DNA of 64,000 nucleotides from Pseudomonas sp. PD9R. GTDB lineage: Bacteria; Pseudomonadota; Gammaproteobacteria; Pseudomonadales; Pseudomonadaceae. The translations under genes and the position numbers were made by a program. The notes under the pieces are model-generated. The model saw only the letters and a list, made by a program, of their open reading frames with translations. It had not been told where the DNA came from and did no database searches. Every line of letters begins with the position of its first letter. The first letter of the stretch is position 1. This document shows, in pieces, positions 47,358-55,200 of the stretch. The DNA lies in contig NZ_JAHTMR010000004.1 in assembly GCF_019200975.1 (NCBI RefSeq), positions 62,001 through 126,000 of the forward strand, given 5' to 3'.

Positions 47358-48425
47358 ATGAATCCTTTTATCTACCAAAGCCTGCCGACCCGTGTGGTGT
47401 TCGGCTGGGGCAAGCTGTCGGCGCTGGCTGAAGAAATCGAACGCCTGGGTGCCCGACGTGCGCTGATCCTCACCACGCCTGAGCAGCAAGGGCTCGGCGA
47501 GCAGGTCGCGGCGTTGCTGGGTGATCGTGCGGCAGGCGTTTATGCCAAAGCGGTGATGCACGTGCCGCTGGAAGTGGCGCAGGCGGCGCGTACCGAGGCG
47601 GCGCGTCTGGATGCCGATTGCTGCGTGGCCATTGGCGGCGGTTCAACCATCGGTCTGGGCAAGGCGATTGCCATGGATTCCGGGCTGCCGATTGTCGCAG
47701 TGCCGACCACTTACGCCGGTTCAGAGATGACGCCGATCTACGGCCTGACCGAAAATCGCTTGAAGAAAACCGGGCGTGATCCGCGTGTTCTGCCCAAGAC
47801 CGTGATCTACGATCCGCAGTTGACCCTGACACTGCCAACGCAGATTTCGGCCTGCTCGGGCATGAACGCCATGGCTCACGCGGTGGAAGCGCTGTACGCG
47901 CAGGATGCCAATCCGATCATCGGCTTCATGGCTGAAGAGTCGATTCGCTCTCTGGCGCTGGCGTTGCCGGGCGTGGTCAAGAACCCTGATGATCCCGAAG
48001 CGCGCAGCCAAGCGTTGTATGGTGCGTGGCTGGCGGGCATTTGCCTGGGCTCGGTCGGCATGGCCTTGCACCACAAGCTTTGTCACACACTGGGCGGGAC
48101 GTTCAATTTGCCTCACGCCCAAGCGCATGCAATCGTTCTGCCTCACGCCGCGCATTACAACCGTGAAGCGGCGGCGGGGCCGTTGCAACGGGCCGCGCGG
48201 GCACTCGGTGGCAGCGAAGCCAGCGAAGTCGGCGCGTTGCTGTACGCGCTGAATCAGAAACTGGGTATTCCCTTGGCGCTGGCGGAGATTGGCCTGCCTG
48301 AAAACGGCCCGGCCGAAGCGGCGCACATTGCCTGTGCCAGCCCTTACTACAATCCACGGCCGTTTGAACAAGGCCCGATCGAAGCGCTGCTGACCCGCGC
48401 TTACAAAGGCCTGGCGCCCGCCTGA
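47358..48425 (+). CDS. pnpF: Maleylacetate reductase
   Basis: 355-residue iron-containing alcohol dehydrogenase family enzyme that reduces maleylacetate to 3-oxoadipate. Family motifs: VVFGWGKLSALAEEIERLG at the N-terminus, CVAIGGGSTIGLGKAIA for NAD binding, VPTTYAGSEMTPIYG, SGMNAMAHAVEAL and HHKLCHTLGGTFNLPHAQAHAIVLPH, the last two carrying the histidines. It starts eight bases after the dehydrogenase gene. Confidence 0.93.
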   Translation: MNPFIYQSLPTRVVFGWGKLSALAEEIERLGARRALILTTPEQQGLGEQVAALLGDRAAGVYAKAVMHVPLEVAQAARTEAARLDADCCVAIGGGSTIGLGKAIAMDSGLPIVAVPTTYAGSEMTPIYGLTENRLKKTGRDPRVLPKTVIYDPQLTLTLPTQISACSGMNAMAHAVEALYAQDANPIIGFMAEESIRSLALALPGVVKNPDDPEARSQALYGAWLAGICLGSVGMALHHKLCHTLGGTFNLPHAQAHAIVLPHAAHYNREAAAGPLQRAARALGGSEASEVGALLYALNQKLGIPLALAEIGLPENGPAEAAHIACASPYYNPRPFEQGPIEALLTRAYKGLAPA

Positions 48426-48453
48426 TACGCCCATTTTCGTCGGAACAACAACA

Positions 48454-49326
48454 ATGACCGATCAAGACAAAGCCACAGAAAAACTGATCTCCGAGAATGC
48501 GGTGAACAGTTTCAACGACGCGCCCGGTGCGCGTTACAAACAGATCATGCAAAGCCTGGTTCGGCACCTGCACGCGTTTGTCAGCGATGTCGAACTGACC
48601 GAACAGGAATGGTTTGAAGGCATTCGTTTTCTGACCGACACCGGCCACAAGTGCGACGGCCTGGTGCGCCAGGAATTCATTTTGCTGTCGGACACCCTCG
48701 GCGTGTCGATGCTGGTCGATGCGATCAACCATCGGCACAGTGTAACGGCTACCGAAACCACGGTGTTCGGCCCGTTCTACATCGACGGCATGCCTGAACG
48801 AGCGTTCGGCGAAAACATGGCCTTCACGCCGGGCGAGACAGCACTGGTGCGCGGCCGAGTGGTCGACACCCAGGGCAATGCACTGGCCGGTGCCGTGCTG
48901 GACGTTTGGCAAACCGCCGAAAATGGCATGTATTCCGGCCAGGACACCGAACAGCCGTTCGGCAATTTGCGCGGGCGCTATCGCACCGATGCCGATGGCT
49001 GTTTTGCGATTCGCACGATTGTCCCGGTGGCCTATCCGATACCGACCGACGGTCCCGTTGGACGCATGCTGGACGCCGCCAACCGTCACGCTTGGCGACC
49101 CGCGCACCTGCATTTCATGGTCGATGTGCCGGGCTATCGCAAACTGGTGACCCACCTGTTCAATCACGATGACCCGTACCTGGAGTCCGATGCCGTGTTC
49201 GGCGTCAAACAGTCGTTGCAGGTGATCTACGAAGACCGCGCAACCCACGATGACTTGTCCGCAAGGCTCGATATCGAATTGCCGTTCAAGCGTGCGTGTT
49301 ACGAATTCGTCATGGAAACCGTGTGA
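48454..49326 (+). CDS. pnpG: Hydroxyquinol 1,2-dioxygenase (intradiol type)
   Basis: 290-residue intradiol ring-cleavage dioxygenase with a helical N-terminal dimerisation domain and a beta-sandwich core (GPFYIDGM at about 106). The expected Fe(III) ligands Tyr160 (GMYSG), His218 and His220 (PAHLHFM) are present. The usual second tyrosine in DAxGxYxFR is Phe184 here (DADGCFAIR); a tyrosine eight residues earlier (GRYRT) may or may not replace it. The gene follows the maleylacetate reductase as in pnp/hap clusters and would open hydroxyquinol to maleylacetate. Substrate specificity is inferred from context. Confidence 0.88.
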   Translation: MTDQDKATEKLISENAVNSFNDAPGARYKQIMQSLVRHLHAFVSDVELTEQEWFEGIRFLTDTGHKCDGLVRQEFILLSDTLGVSMLVDAINHRHSVTATETTVFGPFYIDGMPERAFGENMAFTPGETALVRGRVVDTQGNALAGAVLDVWQTAENGMYSGQDTEQPFGNLRGRYRTDADGCFAIRTIVPVAYPIPTDGPVGRMLDAANRHAWRPAHLHFMVDVPGYRKLVTHLFNHDDPYLESDAVFGVKQSLQVIYEDRATHDDLSARLDIELPFKRACYEFVMETV

Positions 49327-49329
49327 ATC

Positions 49330-49641
49330 ATGGGCCAGTTCTTTTTGGTATTCGCCACTGACCACCCGGATTCGCTGGCCTTGCGTCAGCGCTTGCGGCC
49401 CAGTCACCAAGCCCATTTGCGGGCGACCGAAGCGCACCGGGTCGTTGTGCGCCTGGGTGGCCCGACGCTGGATGATGCCGGAGCGTCGATGAACGGTACG
49501 CTGCTGGTCATCGAGGCCGGCAGCCTGCCGGAGGTGGAAGCGTTCATTCAGGACGACCCGTATGTTCAGGCCGGGTTGTTTGCCAGTATCCAGATCCGTC
49601 CCTGGCACTGGAGCCTCGGCAATCCCGAGTTGCGCGGCTGA
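49330..49641 (+). CDS. YciI-like small protein
   Basis: 103-residue protein of the YciI/YCII-related fold (FLVFATDHPDSLALRQRLRPSHQAHL at the N-terminus; SLPEVEAFIQDDPYVQAG near the C-terminus). Relatives are muconolactone-isomerase-like, and some remove chloride or act on chlorohydroxyquinol. It overlaps nearly end to end with the dioxygenase gene (three-base gap), so it belongs to the hydroquinone operon; its reaction there is not known to me. Confidence 0.85.
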   Translation: MGQFFLVFATDHPDSLALRQRLRPSHQAHLRATEAHRVVVRLGGPTLDDAGASMNGTLLVIEAGSLPEVEAFIQDDPYVQAGLFASIQIRPWHWSLGNPELRG

Positions 49642-49643
49642 CC

Positions 49644-50003
49644 ATGACGCTCATCACGTTGTGCCAACTTGACGACATCGCCGACGGTGGCGCCCTTGGC
49701 CTGCCGCAGCATCAGCAGTTGCACCCGGCCGGTCTGGTGGCGGTGCGTCAGGGCGAGCAGGTGTGGGTCTACATCAACCGTTGTCCGCATTTCTCGGTGC
49801 CGCTGGACTATCGCCCGCAGGAGTTTTGCACCTATCGCGGCAAAGTCCTGATGTGCGCGCATCACAGTGCGATGTTTCGATTCGACGACGGGCATTGCAT
49901 TGATGGGCCTTGCAAAGGCGCGCAGCTGGAGGCGGTGCCGGTGCGCTGGGTCGAAAACCGTTTAGTCATGGAGGTTGAGCAACGGGTGGGGGAGGAGGGC
50001 TGA
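49644..50003 (+). CDS. Rieske 2Fe-2S protein
   Basis: 119-residue Rieske ferredoxin-like protein. The two cluster motifs are NRCPHFSVPLD (C-x-H) and CAHHSAMF (C-x2-H), with the usual spacing. It lies three bases after the YciI-like gene and is the last gene of the hydroquinone operon. It may pass electrons to an oxygenase encoded elsewhere or protect and reactivate the iron of the ring-cleaving dioxygenases, as small ferredoxins do for catechol 2,3-dioxygenase; this is inference. Confidence 0.88.
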   Translation: MTLITLCQLDDIADGGALGLPQHQQLHPAGLVAVRQGEQVWVYINRCPHFSVPLDYRPQEFCTYRGKVLMCAHHSAMFRFDDGHCIDGPCKGAQLEAVPVRWVENRLVMEVEQRVGEEG

Positions 50004-50044
50004 TCTACACTCCTTGGGTGATTCACGCCCGCCCGGAGGTCGTC

Positions 50045-50500
50045 ATGAAAAGGTTGTCACCCATCAGCCTGTGCGTTGCATTGTCGGTTTGCTGTGTCCA
50101 GGGATGGGCCGAAACGGTGGTGCCGATCAAGGGCCAGAATTCGCAACAAACCCAGTTGGACATCAACGACTGCCACAACATCGCCGCCAGTCAGGGTACA
50201 TCGACGGCACCGCCGCCGTCCGGTGGACGGCTCAAGGGCGCTGCCGTCGGTGCAGCTGCCGGCGCGACCGGTGCCGAAGTACGGGGTCGCCAGCATGACG
50301 AGTTTTATAATGGTGTCGATGACGATGTGAAGCAGGACTATCGGCAGAACCGCGCCAAACAAACCGCTGCGGCGGGTGCCGTGGTCGGTGGGGCGCGCCA
50401 GCGTCAGGATCGGCGCGAGCAGCAGAAAACCAGCGCCTCGACCACATCGACGGCCTATACCAGTTGCCTGCAGGGCAAGGGCTATCAGGTCACCCCCTGA
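50045..50500 (+). CDS. Exported glycine-zipper (YMGG-like) protein
   Basis: 151-residue protein with a signal peptide (SLCVALSVCCVQGWAE). The middle holds a glycine/alanine-rich zipper (KGAAVGAAAGATGAEVRG, then AAAGAVVGGARQRQDRRE), as in YMGG-like Gly-zipper proteins that insert in or span the envelope. GGAGG precedes the ATG. It stands alone between the hydroquinone operon and the fusion operon, and no function is assigned to the family beyond envelope association. Confidence 0.8.
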   Translation: MKRLSPISLCVALSVCCVQGWAETVVPIKGQNSQQTQLDINDCHNIAASQGTSTAPPPSGGRLKGAAVGAAAGATGAEVRGRQHDEFYNGVDDDVKQDYRQNRAKQTAAAGAVVGGARQRQDRREQQKTSASTTSTAYTSCLQGKGYQVTP

Positions 50501-50502
50501 AC

Positions 50503-50570
50503 CGCGGGACCAAGGCTTGCCCGCGATAGCGATCTCCCGGACGCCATCGCGAGCAGCCTCACTCCCACAG
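50503..50570. repeat. Degenerate family B repeat
   Basis: GGACCAAGGCTTGCCCGCGAT and inverse ATCGCGAGCAGCCTCACTCCCACA with a short spacer. The gap 50501-50796 also holds the operator and promoter at 50703. Confidence 0.65.
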
Positions 50571-50702
50571 TGATTTCTGTTGCGCAAAAATTTTGCGTAC
50601 ACCTGGTTACCAATCCCTGAACCCATCCTCTCGACGTAATCACGCCAAGACTGTCGTAAAAACGACCTGTTTACGCTGAACGCGAACCTTCATCAGTTTT
50701 CT

Positions 50703-50732
50703 GTTGAACGAGTGTTCAGCTTGGACTATGTT
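50703..50732 (+). promoter_or_regulatory. Candidate TetR operator (site 3) overlapping a sigma-70-like promoter
   Basis: Palindrome GTTGAACGAGTGTTCAGC at 50703-50720 in 7-4-7 layout. TTGAAC at 50704 works as a -35 box, with a 17-base spacer and TATGTT at 50727 as -10, so a repressor on the palindrome would cover the -35 region. It stands upstream of the aminotransferase-ABC fusion gene at 50797. Confidence 0.65.
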
Positions 50733-50796
50733 CGTTCCACCTTCTCTCCCGGCTGGTTGCGGGCTTGCGTTTCTTCATTTCGAACGAGGCACTGGC

Positions 50797-52800
50797 ATGC
50801 GGTTTTCACCCTTTGTTGAGCGGATCTCAGGTCAAGGCGTTGCCGCCTGGGATATTCACTACGCCGCCTTTGACGCACGACGCGATGGTGAGGATGTGAT
50901 CATTCTCAGCGTCGGCGACCCGGATTTCCCCACGCCTGATTTCATCACTGACGCCGCCATTCAGGCGCTGCGCGAAGGTGACACCCACTACACCGAAATC
51001 GCCGGTCGTCAGGCGTTGCGCGAAGCCGTTGCCGCTCGCTACGGCAAGCTGTTCGACCGTGAACTGCAAGCCGAAAACGTGATCACCGTGGCGGGAGCGC
51101 AGAACGCACTGTTCGTTGCCTCGATGTGCCTGCTCAGTGCCGGTGACGAAGTGATTGCCCTCGACCCGATGTACGTCACTTACGAAGCAACGCTCAAAGC
51201 CTCCGGCGCCTCGCTGGTCCGTGTTCAGTGTTCCGCAAACGATGATTTTCGCCTTGATGCGGCGGTGCTGGCCAAGGCCATTACCCCGCGCACCAAGGCG
51301 ATTTTCTTTTCCAACCCCAACAACCCCACCGGTGTAGTGCTCAATCGCGAAGAGCTGCAAGCCATTGCCGAACTCGCCATTGCCCATGACCTGTGGGTGG
51401 TCGTGGATGAGGTGTACGAGAGCCTGACGTTCGAGCGCGAACACCTGAGCCTGGCGTCATTGCCGGGTATGGCTGAGCGTTGCGTGGTCATCGGCAGCCT
51501 GTCGAAATCCCATGCCATGACCGGTTGGCGCATCGGCTGGATCGTCGCCGCCCCGGCCTTGGTCGCGCATGCCGAAAACCTGGTGTTGAGCATGCTTTAC
51601 GGCTTGCCGGGGTTTGTCATGGAAGCGGCGCTCAAGGCTGTGGAGTCCCATGATGAAGTGACCCACGGCATGCGCGACATCTATCGCCGGCGTCGTGATC
51701 TGGTGGTGGCGGGATTGTCGGATTGCCCTGGCATTGAAGTACTGAAACCCGATGCCGGCATGTTCGTGCTGGTGGACGTGCGCGGCACTGGCCTGACTTC
51801 GTTGGAGTTCGCCTGGCGCCTGTTGCGCGAGGCGCGGGTTTCGGTATTGGATGCCGCCGCCTTCGGCGAACCGGCTCAGGGTTTTGTGCGGTTGTCGTTC
51901 ACCCTCGGTGAAGAGCGCCTGGCGGAAGCTTGCCAGCGGATTCGCGATTTCGTCCTGGTGCTGAAAGGCGAAGCGCCACGGCCGGTTATCAGCCGTGTGA
52001 CTTGCGAAGCAACGGTCGCGCCGAGCGCGGCACGGACCATGATTGAAGTCGAGCACTTGCACAAACGCTTCGGCAATATCGAAGTTCTGAAGGGCGTGTC
52101 CCTGACCGCCCGCGAAGGCGAGGTGATCTCGTTGATCGGTGCCAGCGGCTCGGGCAAAAGTACCTTGTTGCGTTGCATCAATATGCTCGAAGTGCCTGAT
52201 CAGGGCCGGATTCTGGTGGATGGCGAAAGCATCCACCTCAACCAGACCCGTCCTGGCCTGCCGTTGGTGTCTGACGCCAAGCAATTGGTTCGAATCCGTT
52301 CCAGCCTGGGCATGGTGTTTCAGAACTTCAACCTCTGGCCCCATCGCACAGTGCTGGAAAATCTCATCGAAGCGCCAACCCAGGTTCTGCGTGAAAGCCG
52401 TGCCGAAGCCACTGAACGGGCCGAAGCCTTGCTTGAGCGCGTAGGGCTTGCGGCCAAGCGCAACGAGTACCCGGCGTTTCTTTCCGGGGGACAGCAACAA
52501 CGGGTGGCTATTGCCCGGGCCCTGGCCATGCGGCCTAAGGTCATGCTGTTCGATGAACCCACCTCGGCACTCGACCCTGAATTGGTCGGGGAAGTGCTGC
52601 GGGTGATCCGCTCTCTCGCCGAAGAAGGCCGGACCATGATTCTGGTGACTCATGAAATGGCCTTTGCACGCGATGTCTCATCCAAAGTCGCCTTCCTGCA
52701 TCAAGGGCTGATCGAGGAAACCGGCTCGCCGGACGAAGTGTTCGTACACCCACGCAGCGAACGTTGCCGACAATTCGTCAACGCTCATCAAACTCGCTAA
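50797..52800 (+). CDS. Aminotransferase fused to an amino-acid ABC transporter ATPase
   Basis: 667-residue two-domain protein. Residues 1 to about 388 are an AruH-like PLP aminotransferase ([37 protein letters not shown] lysine Lys237 in [15 protein letters not shown]). After a linker of about 25 residues comes a complete HisP/GlnQ-like ABC ATPase (about 413-667): Walker [12 protein letters not shown]-loop FQNFNLWPH, signature [12 protein letters not shown], Walker [16 protein letters not shown]-loop [10 protein letters not shown]. The frame is continuous, with no stop or shift at the joint. Binding-protein and permease genes follow, so one protein would both energise import and transaminate the imported amino acid or its derivative. 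Such a join is unusual; a separate read through the junction would exclude an assembly error. Confidence 0.9.
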   Translation: MRFSPFVERISGQGVAAWDIHYAAFDARRDGEDVIILSVGDPDFPTPDFITDAAIQALREGDTHYTEIAGRQALREAVAARYGKLFDRELQAENVITVAGAQNALFVASMCLLSAGDEVIALDPMYVTYEATLKASGASLVRVQCSANDDFRLDAAVLAKAITPRTKAIFFSNPNNPTGVVLNREELQAIAELAIAHDLWVVVDEVYESLTFEREHLSLASLPGMAERCVVIGSLSKSHAMTGWRIGWIVAAPALVAHAENLVLSMLYGLPGFVMEAALKAVESHDEVTHGMRDIYRRRRDLVVAGLSDCPGIEVLKPDAGMFVLVDVRGTGLTSLEFAWRLLREARVSVLDAAAFGEPAQGFVRLSFTLGEERLAEACQRIRDFVLVLKGEAPRPVISRVTCEATVAPSAARTMIEVEHLHKRFGNIEVLKGVSLTAREGEVISLIGASGSGKSTLLRCINMLEVPDQGRILVDGESIHLNQTRPGLPLVSDAKQLVRIRSSLGMVFQNFNLWPHRTVLENLIEAPTQVLRESRAEATERAEALLERVGLAAKRNEYPAFLSGGQQQRVAIARALAMRPKVMLFDEPTSALDPELVGEVLRVIRSLAEEGRTMILVTHEMAFARDVSSKVAFLHQGLIEETGSPDEVFVHPRSERCRQFVNAHQTR

Positions 52801-52823
52801 CACATAAAAAGACGGGAAAAATC

Positions 52824-53606
52824 ATGGGAAATCGACGTTTTGCACACTTGTTGACCGGCGCGGCCTGCTTATTGCTGGCCGGCATGAGCGCGGCACAGGC
52901 TCAGCCTATCCGCTTCGCGGTAGCAGCCGAACCCTATCCGCCGTACACCGAGAAGCAGGCCAACGGTGAATGGAAAGGTTTTGAAGTCGACCTGATCCAC
53001 AAGCTGTGCAGCGAAATGAAGGCTGAGTGCGAGATCAAGGAAGTGGCGTGGGACGGGATCATTCCGTCGCTGCTGGCAAAGAAGATTGACGTGATTTTTT
53101 CCTCGATGTCGGTGACCGAAGAGCGTGAAAAACAGATCGCGTTCAGCAAGGCTTATTACGACTCGGTGATTGCGATTGTCGGGCCGAAGGGGACTTCCGT
53201 GACCAAGTACCCGGATGACCTCAAGGGCAAGACCATCGGCGTGCAGAACTCGACAGTCAGCGCCAGCTACCTGAAGACTTACTACGAAAAAATCGCCGAC
53301 GTTAAGTACTACGACACCCAGGATTCGGCCAACGCCGACCTGATTGCCGGTCGTATCGACCTGATGATGGCGGATGGCACGGCCATGGCAGCGTTCGTTC
53401 AAACCCCTGATGCGAAAGACCTCGCGTACCTCGGTGCCGTGCCTTACGACCCGATCTTCGGCAAAGGCGTGGGTGCTGGTATGCGCAAGGACGACACCGC
53501 GCTCAAGGCCAAACTCGACAAGGCGATCCAGGAACTGTTGGCGAGCAAGGACTATGACGACCTCTCCCAAAGCTACTTCGGCACCAGCGTGAAACCGACG
53601 TTCTGA
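52824..53606 (+). CDS. Polar amino acid-type periplasmic binding protein
   Basis: 260-residue SBP_bac_3 protein with a signal peptide ending AQAQP. Motifs include IRFAVAAEPYPPYT, FEVDLIHKLCSEMKAECEIKE, WDGIIPSLLAKKIDVIFSSMSVTEER, and LIAGRIDLMMADG, the classic lysine/arginine/ornithine/histidine-binding form. The start at 52824 is the in-frame ATG with normal signal length. It lies between the fused ATPase and the first permease and is followed by a family B palindrome. Likely ligands are basic or opine-like amino acids. Confidence 0.9.
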   Translation: MGNRRFAHLLTGAACLLLAGMSAAQAQPIRFAVAAEPYPPYTEKQANGEWKGFEVDLIHKLCSEMKAECEIKEVAWDGIIPSLLAKKIDVIFSSMSVTEEREKQIAFSKAYYDSVIAIVGPKGTSVTKYPDDLKGKTIGVQNSTVSASYLKTYYEKIADVKYYDTQDSANADLIAGRIDLMMADGTAMAAFVQTPDAKDLAYLGAVPYDPIFGKGVGAGMRKDDTALKAKLDKAIQELLASKDYDDLSQSYFGTSVKPTF

Positions 53607-53666
53607 CAACAGCAGCTGAACGCTACACCCATGGGCCATATAAAACTCATGGGGTGCGCCAATCCC

Positions 53667-53740
53667 TGTAGGAGCGAGGCTTGCCCGCGAAGCTTTTTGC
53701 GGCCTCAAGGGCCCCTTCGCGGGCAAGCCTCGCTCCTACA
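53667..53740. repeat. Palindromic repeat pair, family B, inside the operon
   Basis: TGTAGGAGCGAGGCTTGCCCGCGAAG and inverse CTTCGCGGGCAAGCCTCGCTCCTACA with a short spacer, between the binding-protein stop and the first permease. Confidence 0.88.
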
Positions 53741-53782
53741 AGGGCGATGTGGTGCTGAGAAGACCACTGAGTGGAGAGTGAA

Positions 53783-54496
53783 ATGCCAGCAATGTTCGAT
53801 TTGATCAATTTCACCGAACAAGGATGGGGCGGGGCGCTGCTGAAGGGACTCTGGATGACCCTGCAGATATCGGCCGGGGCTTTTATTGTCGGGCTGGCCA
53901 TCGGGTTGGTGGTGGCCTGCATCAAGCTAGGCGCGCCAAAGCCGATTGCGGCACTGGCACGCGGTTACACCACGTTGTTCCGTGCCGTTCCAGAGTTGTT
54001 GCTGATTCTGTTGCTGTATTACGTCGGTTCGATGCTGCTCAATTCGCTGATGGCCCAACTCGGTTATGACGCAGTGAACCTGAGTGGTCCGCTGGCGGCG
54101 ATCCTGGTTCTGGGCCTGGTGCAAGGCGCCTACGCTTCGGAGATTTTCCGCGCGGCAATCCAGGCGATTCCCTATGGCCAGATCGAATCGGCGAAAGCCT
54201 TCGGCCTGCACGGCTTCGGGCTGTTCCGGCGTGTCACGCTGCCGATCATGGCGCCCTATGCGATGGCGGGGATGGCCAACCTGTGGATCAACCTGATCAA
54301 GGACAGTGCGTTGATCAGCGTGGTGGGCACCAATGAGCTGCTGTACACCGCCAAACAAGGCGCGGGTTCGACGCGTCACTATCTGTTGTTCTACCTCACC
54401 GCCGCGGCGTTGTATTACGTGGTGACGCTGGTGTCCAACTACCTGTCGGGTCGGCTTGAGCGGCGTATTCGTCGCTGGATGCCTTTGGCTGAGTGA
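53783..54496 (+). CDS. Polar amino acid ABC permease, HisQ type
   Basis: 237-residue permease with five membrane segments. LLKGLWMTLQISAGAFIVGLAIG is the N-terminal helix pair and EIFRAAIQAIPYGQIESAKAFGLHG is the ATPase-contacting EAA loop. GGAGAG precedes the ATG at 53783; a GTG at 53771 is in frame but lacks a site. It forms the channel with the next gene. Confidence 0.9.
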   Translation: MPAMFDLINFTEQGWGGALLKGLWMTLQISAGAFIVGLAIGLVVACIKLGAPKPIAALARGYTTLFRAVPELLLILLLYYVGSMLLNSLMAQLGYDAVNLSGPLAAILVLGLVQGAYASEIFRAAIQAIPYGQIESAKAFGLHGFGLFRRVTLPIMAPYAMAGMANLWINLIKDSALISVVGTNELLYTAKQGAGSTRHYLLFYLTAAALYYVVTLVSNYLSGRLERRIRRWMPLAE

Positions 54497-54501
54497 ATGA
54501 A

Positions 54502-55200
54502 ATGATTCCAGCGTGGACAATTGAATACGCGTCGCTATTGGGGCGTGGCTTGCAAACGACCATCAGCATTCTGCTTGTTTCCAGTGTGTTCGGTTATGCG
54601 CTGGCGGTGCTGGTGGCGTTGGCCAGGATTTCAAAAAACAAAGTGATCGCCAAGGTCAGCCTGTTCTACACCAGCGTGACGCGTGGTACGCCGTTGCTGA
54701 TCCAGATCTACATCTTCTACTACGGCATCGGCAGCCTGTTTGCCCAGTTCCCACTGATTCGCGGCAGTTTCCTCTGGCCGTACTTGCGCGATGGTTACTG
54801 GTACATCGTGTTTGCGTTGGTGGTGTCGATGGGTGCCTACGTCGGTGAAGTGATTCGCGGTGGCCTGCTGGCGGTGCCAAAAGGTGAAATGGAAGCCGCC
54901 TCGGCCTTTGGCATGACCCAGCGTCAAGCGTTGTTGCGAGTGCGCTTGCCCCGGGCGTTGCGCTTGCTGCTGCCGACGCTGGCCGGGGAAACCGTGATGT
55001 TGCTCAAATCCACGGCACTGGCCTCGACCATCGCGGTGATCGACTTGCTCGGGGCGGCCAACGTGGTTCGGGCGCAGACCCTGCAAGTTTATGAACCCTT
55101 GCTGCTGGTGGCCGGGGTGTATGTCTGCCTGACCTTCATGATCGAGGCGTTGTTCGCGGTTGCCGAACGCCGGGGAACTCCAATACGCAGGTCCGCATAA
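54502..55200 (+). CDS. Polar amino acid ABC permease, HisM type
   Basis: 232-residue permease of the HisM/ArtM group. LLGRGLQTTISILLVSSVFGYAL opens the chain, YTSVTRGTPLLIQIYIFYYG and GEVIRGGLLAVPKGEMEAASAFGM carry the coupling loop. The ATG at 54502 is preferred; a GTG at 54493 overlaps the previous stop. Its stop overlaps the next start (TAATG), so export gene and channel are translationally linked. Confidence 0.9.
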   Translation: MIPAWTIEYASLLGRGLQTTISILLVSSVFGYALAVLVALARISKNKVIAKVSLFYTSVTRGTPLLIQIYIFYYGIGSLFAQFPLIRGSFLWPYLRDGYWYIVFALVVSMGAYVGEVIRGGLLAVPKGEMEAASAFGMTQRQALLRVRLPRALRLLLPTLAGETVMLLKSTALASTIAVIDLLGAANVVRAQTLQVYEPLLLVAGVYVCLTFMIEALFAVAERRGTPIRRSA

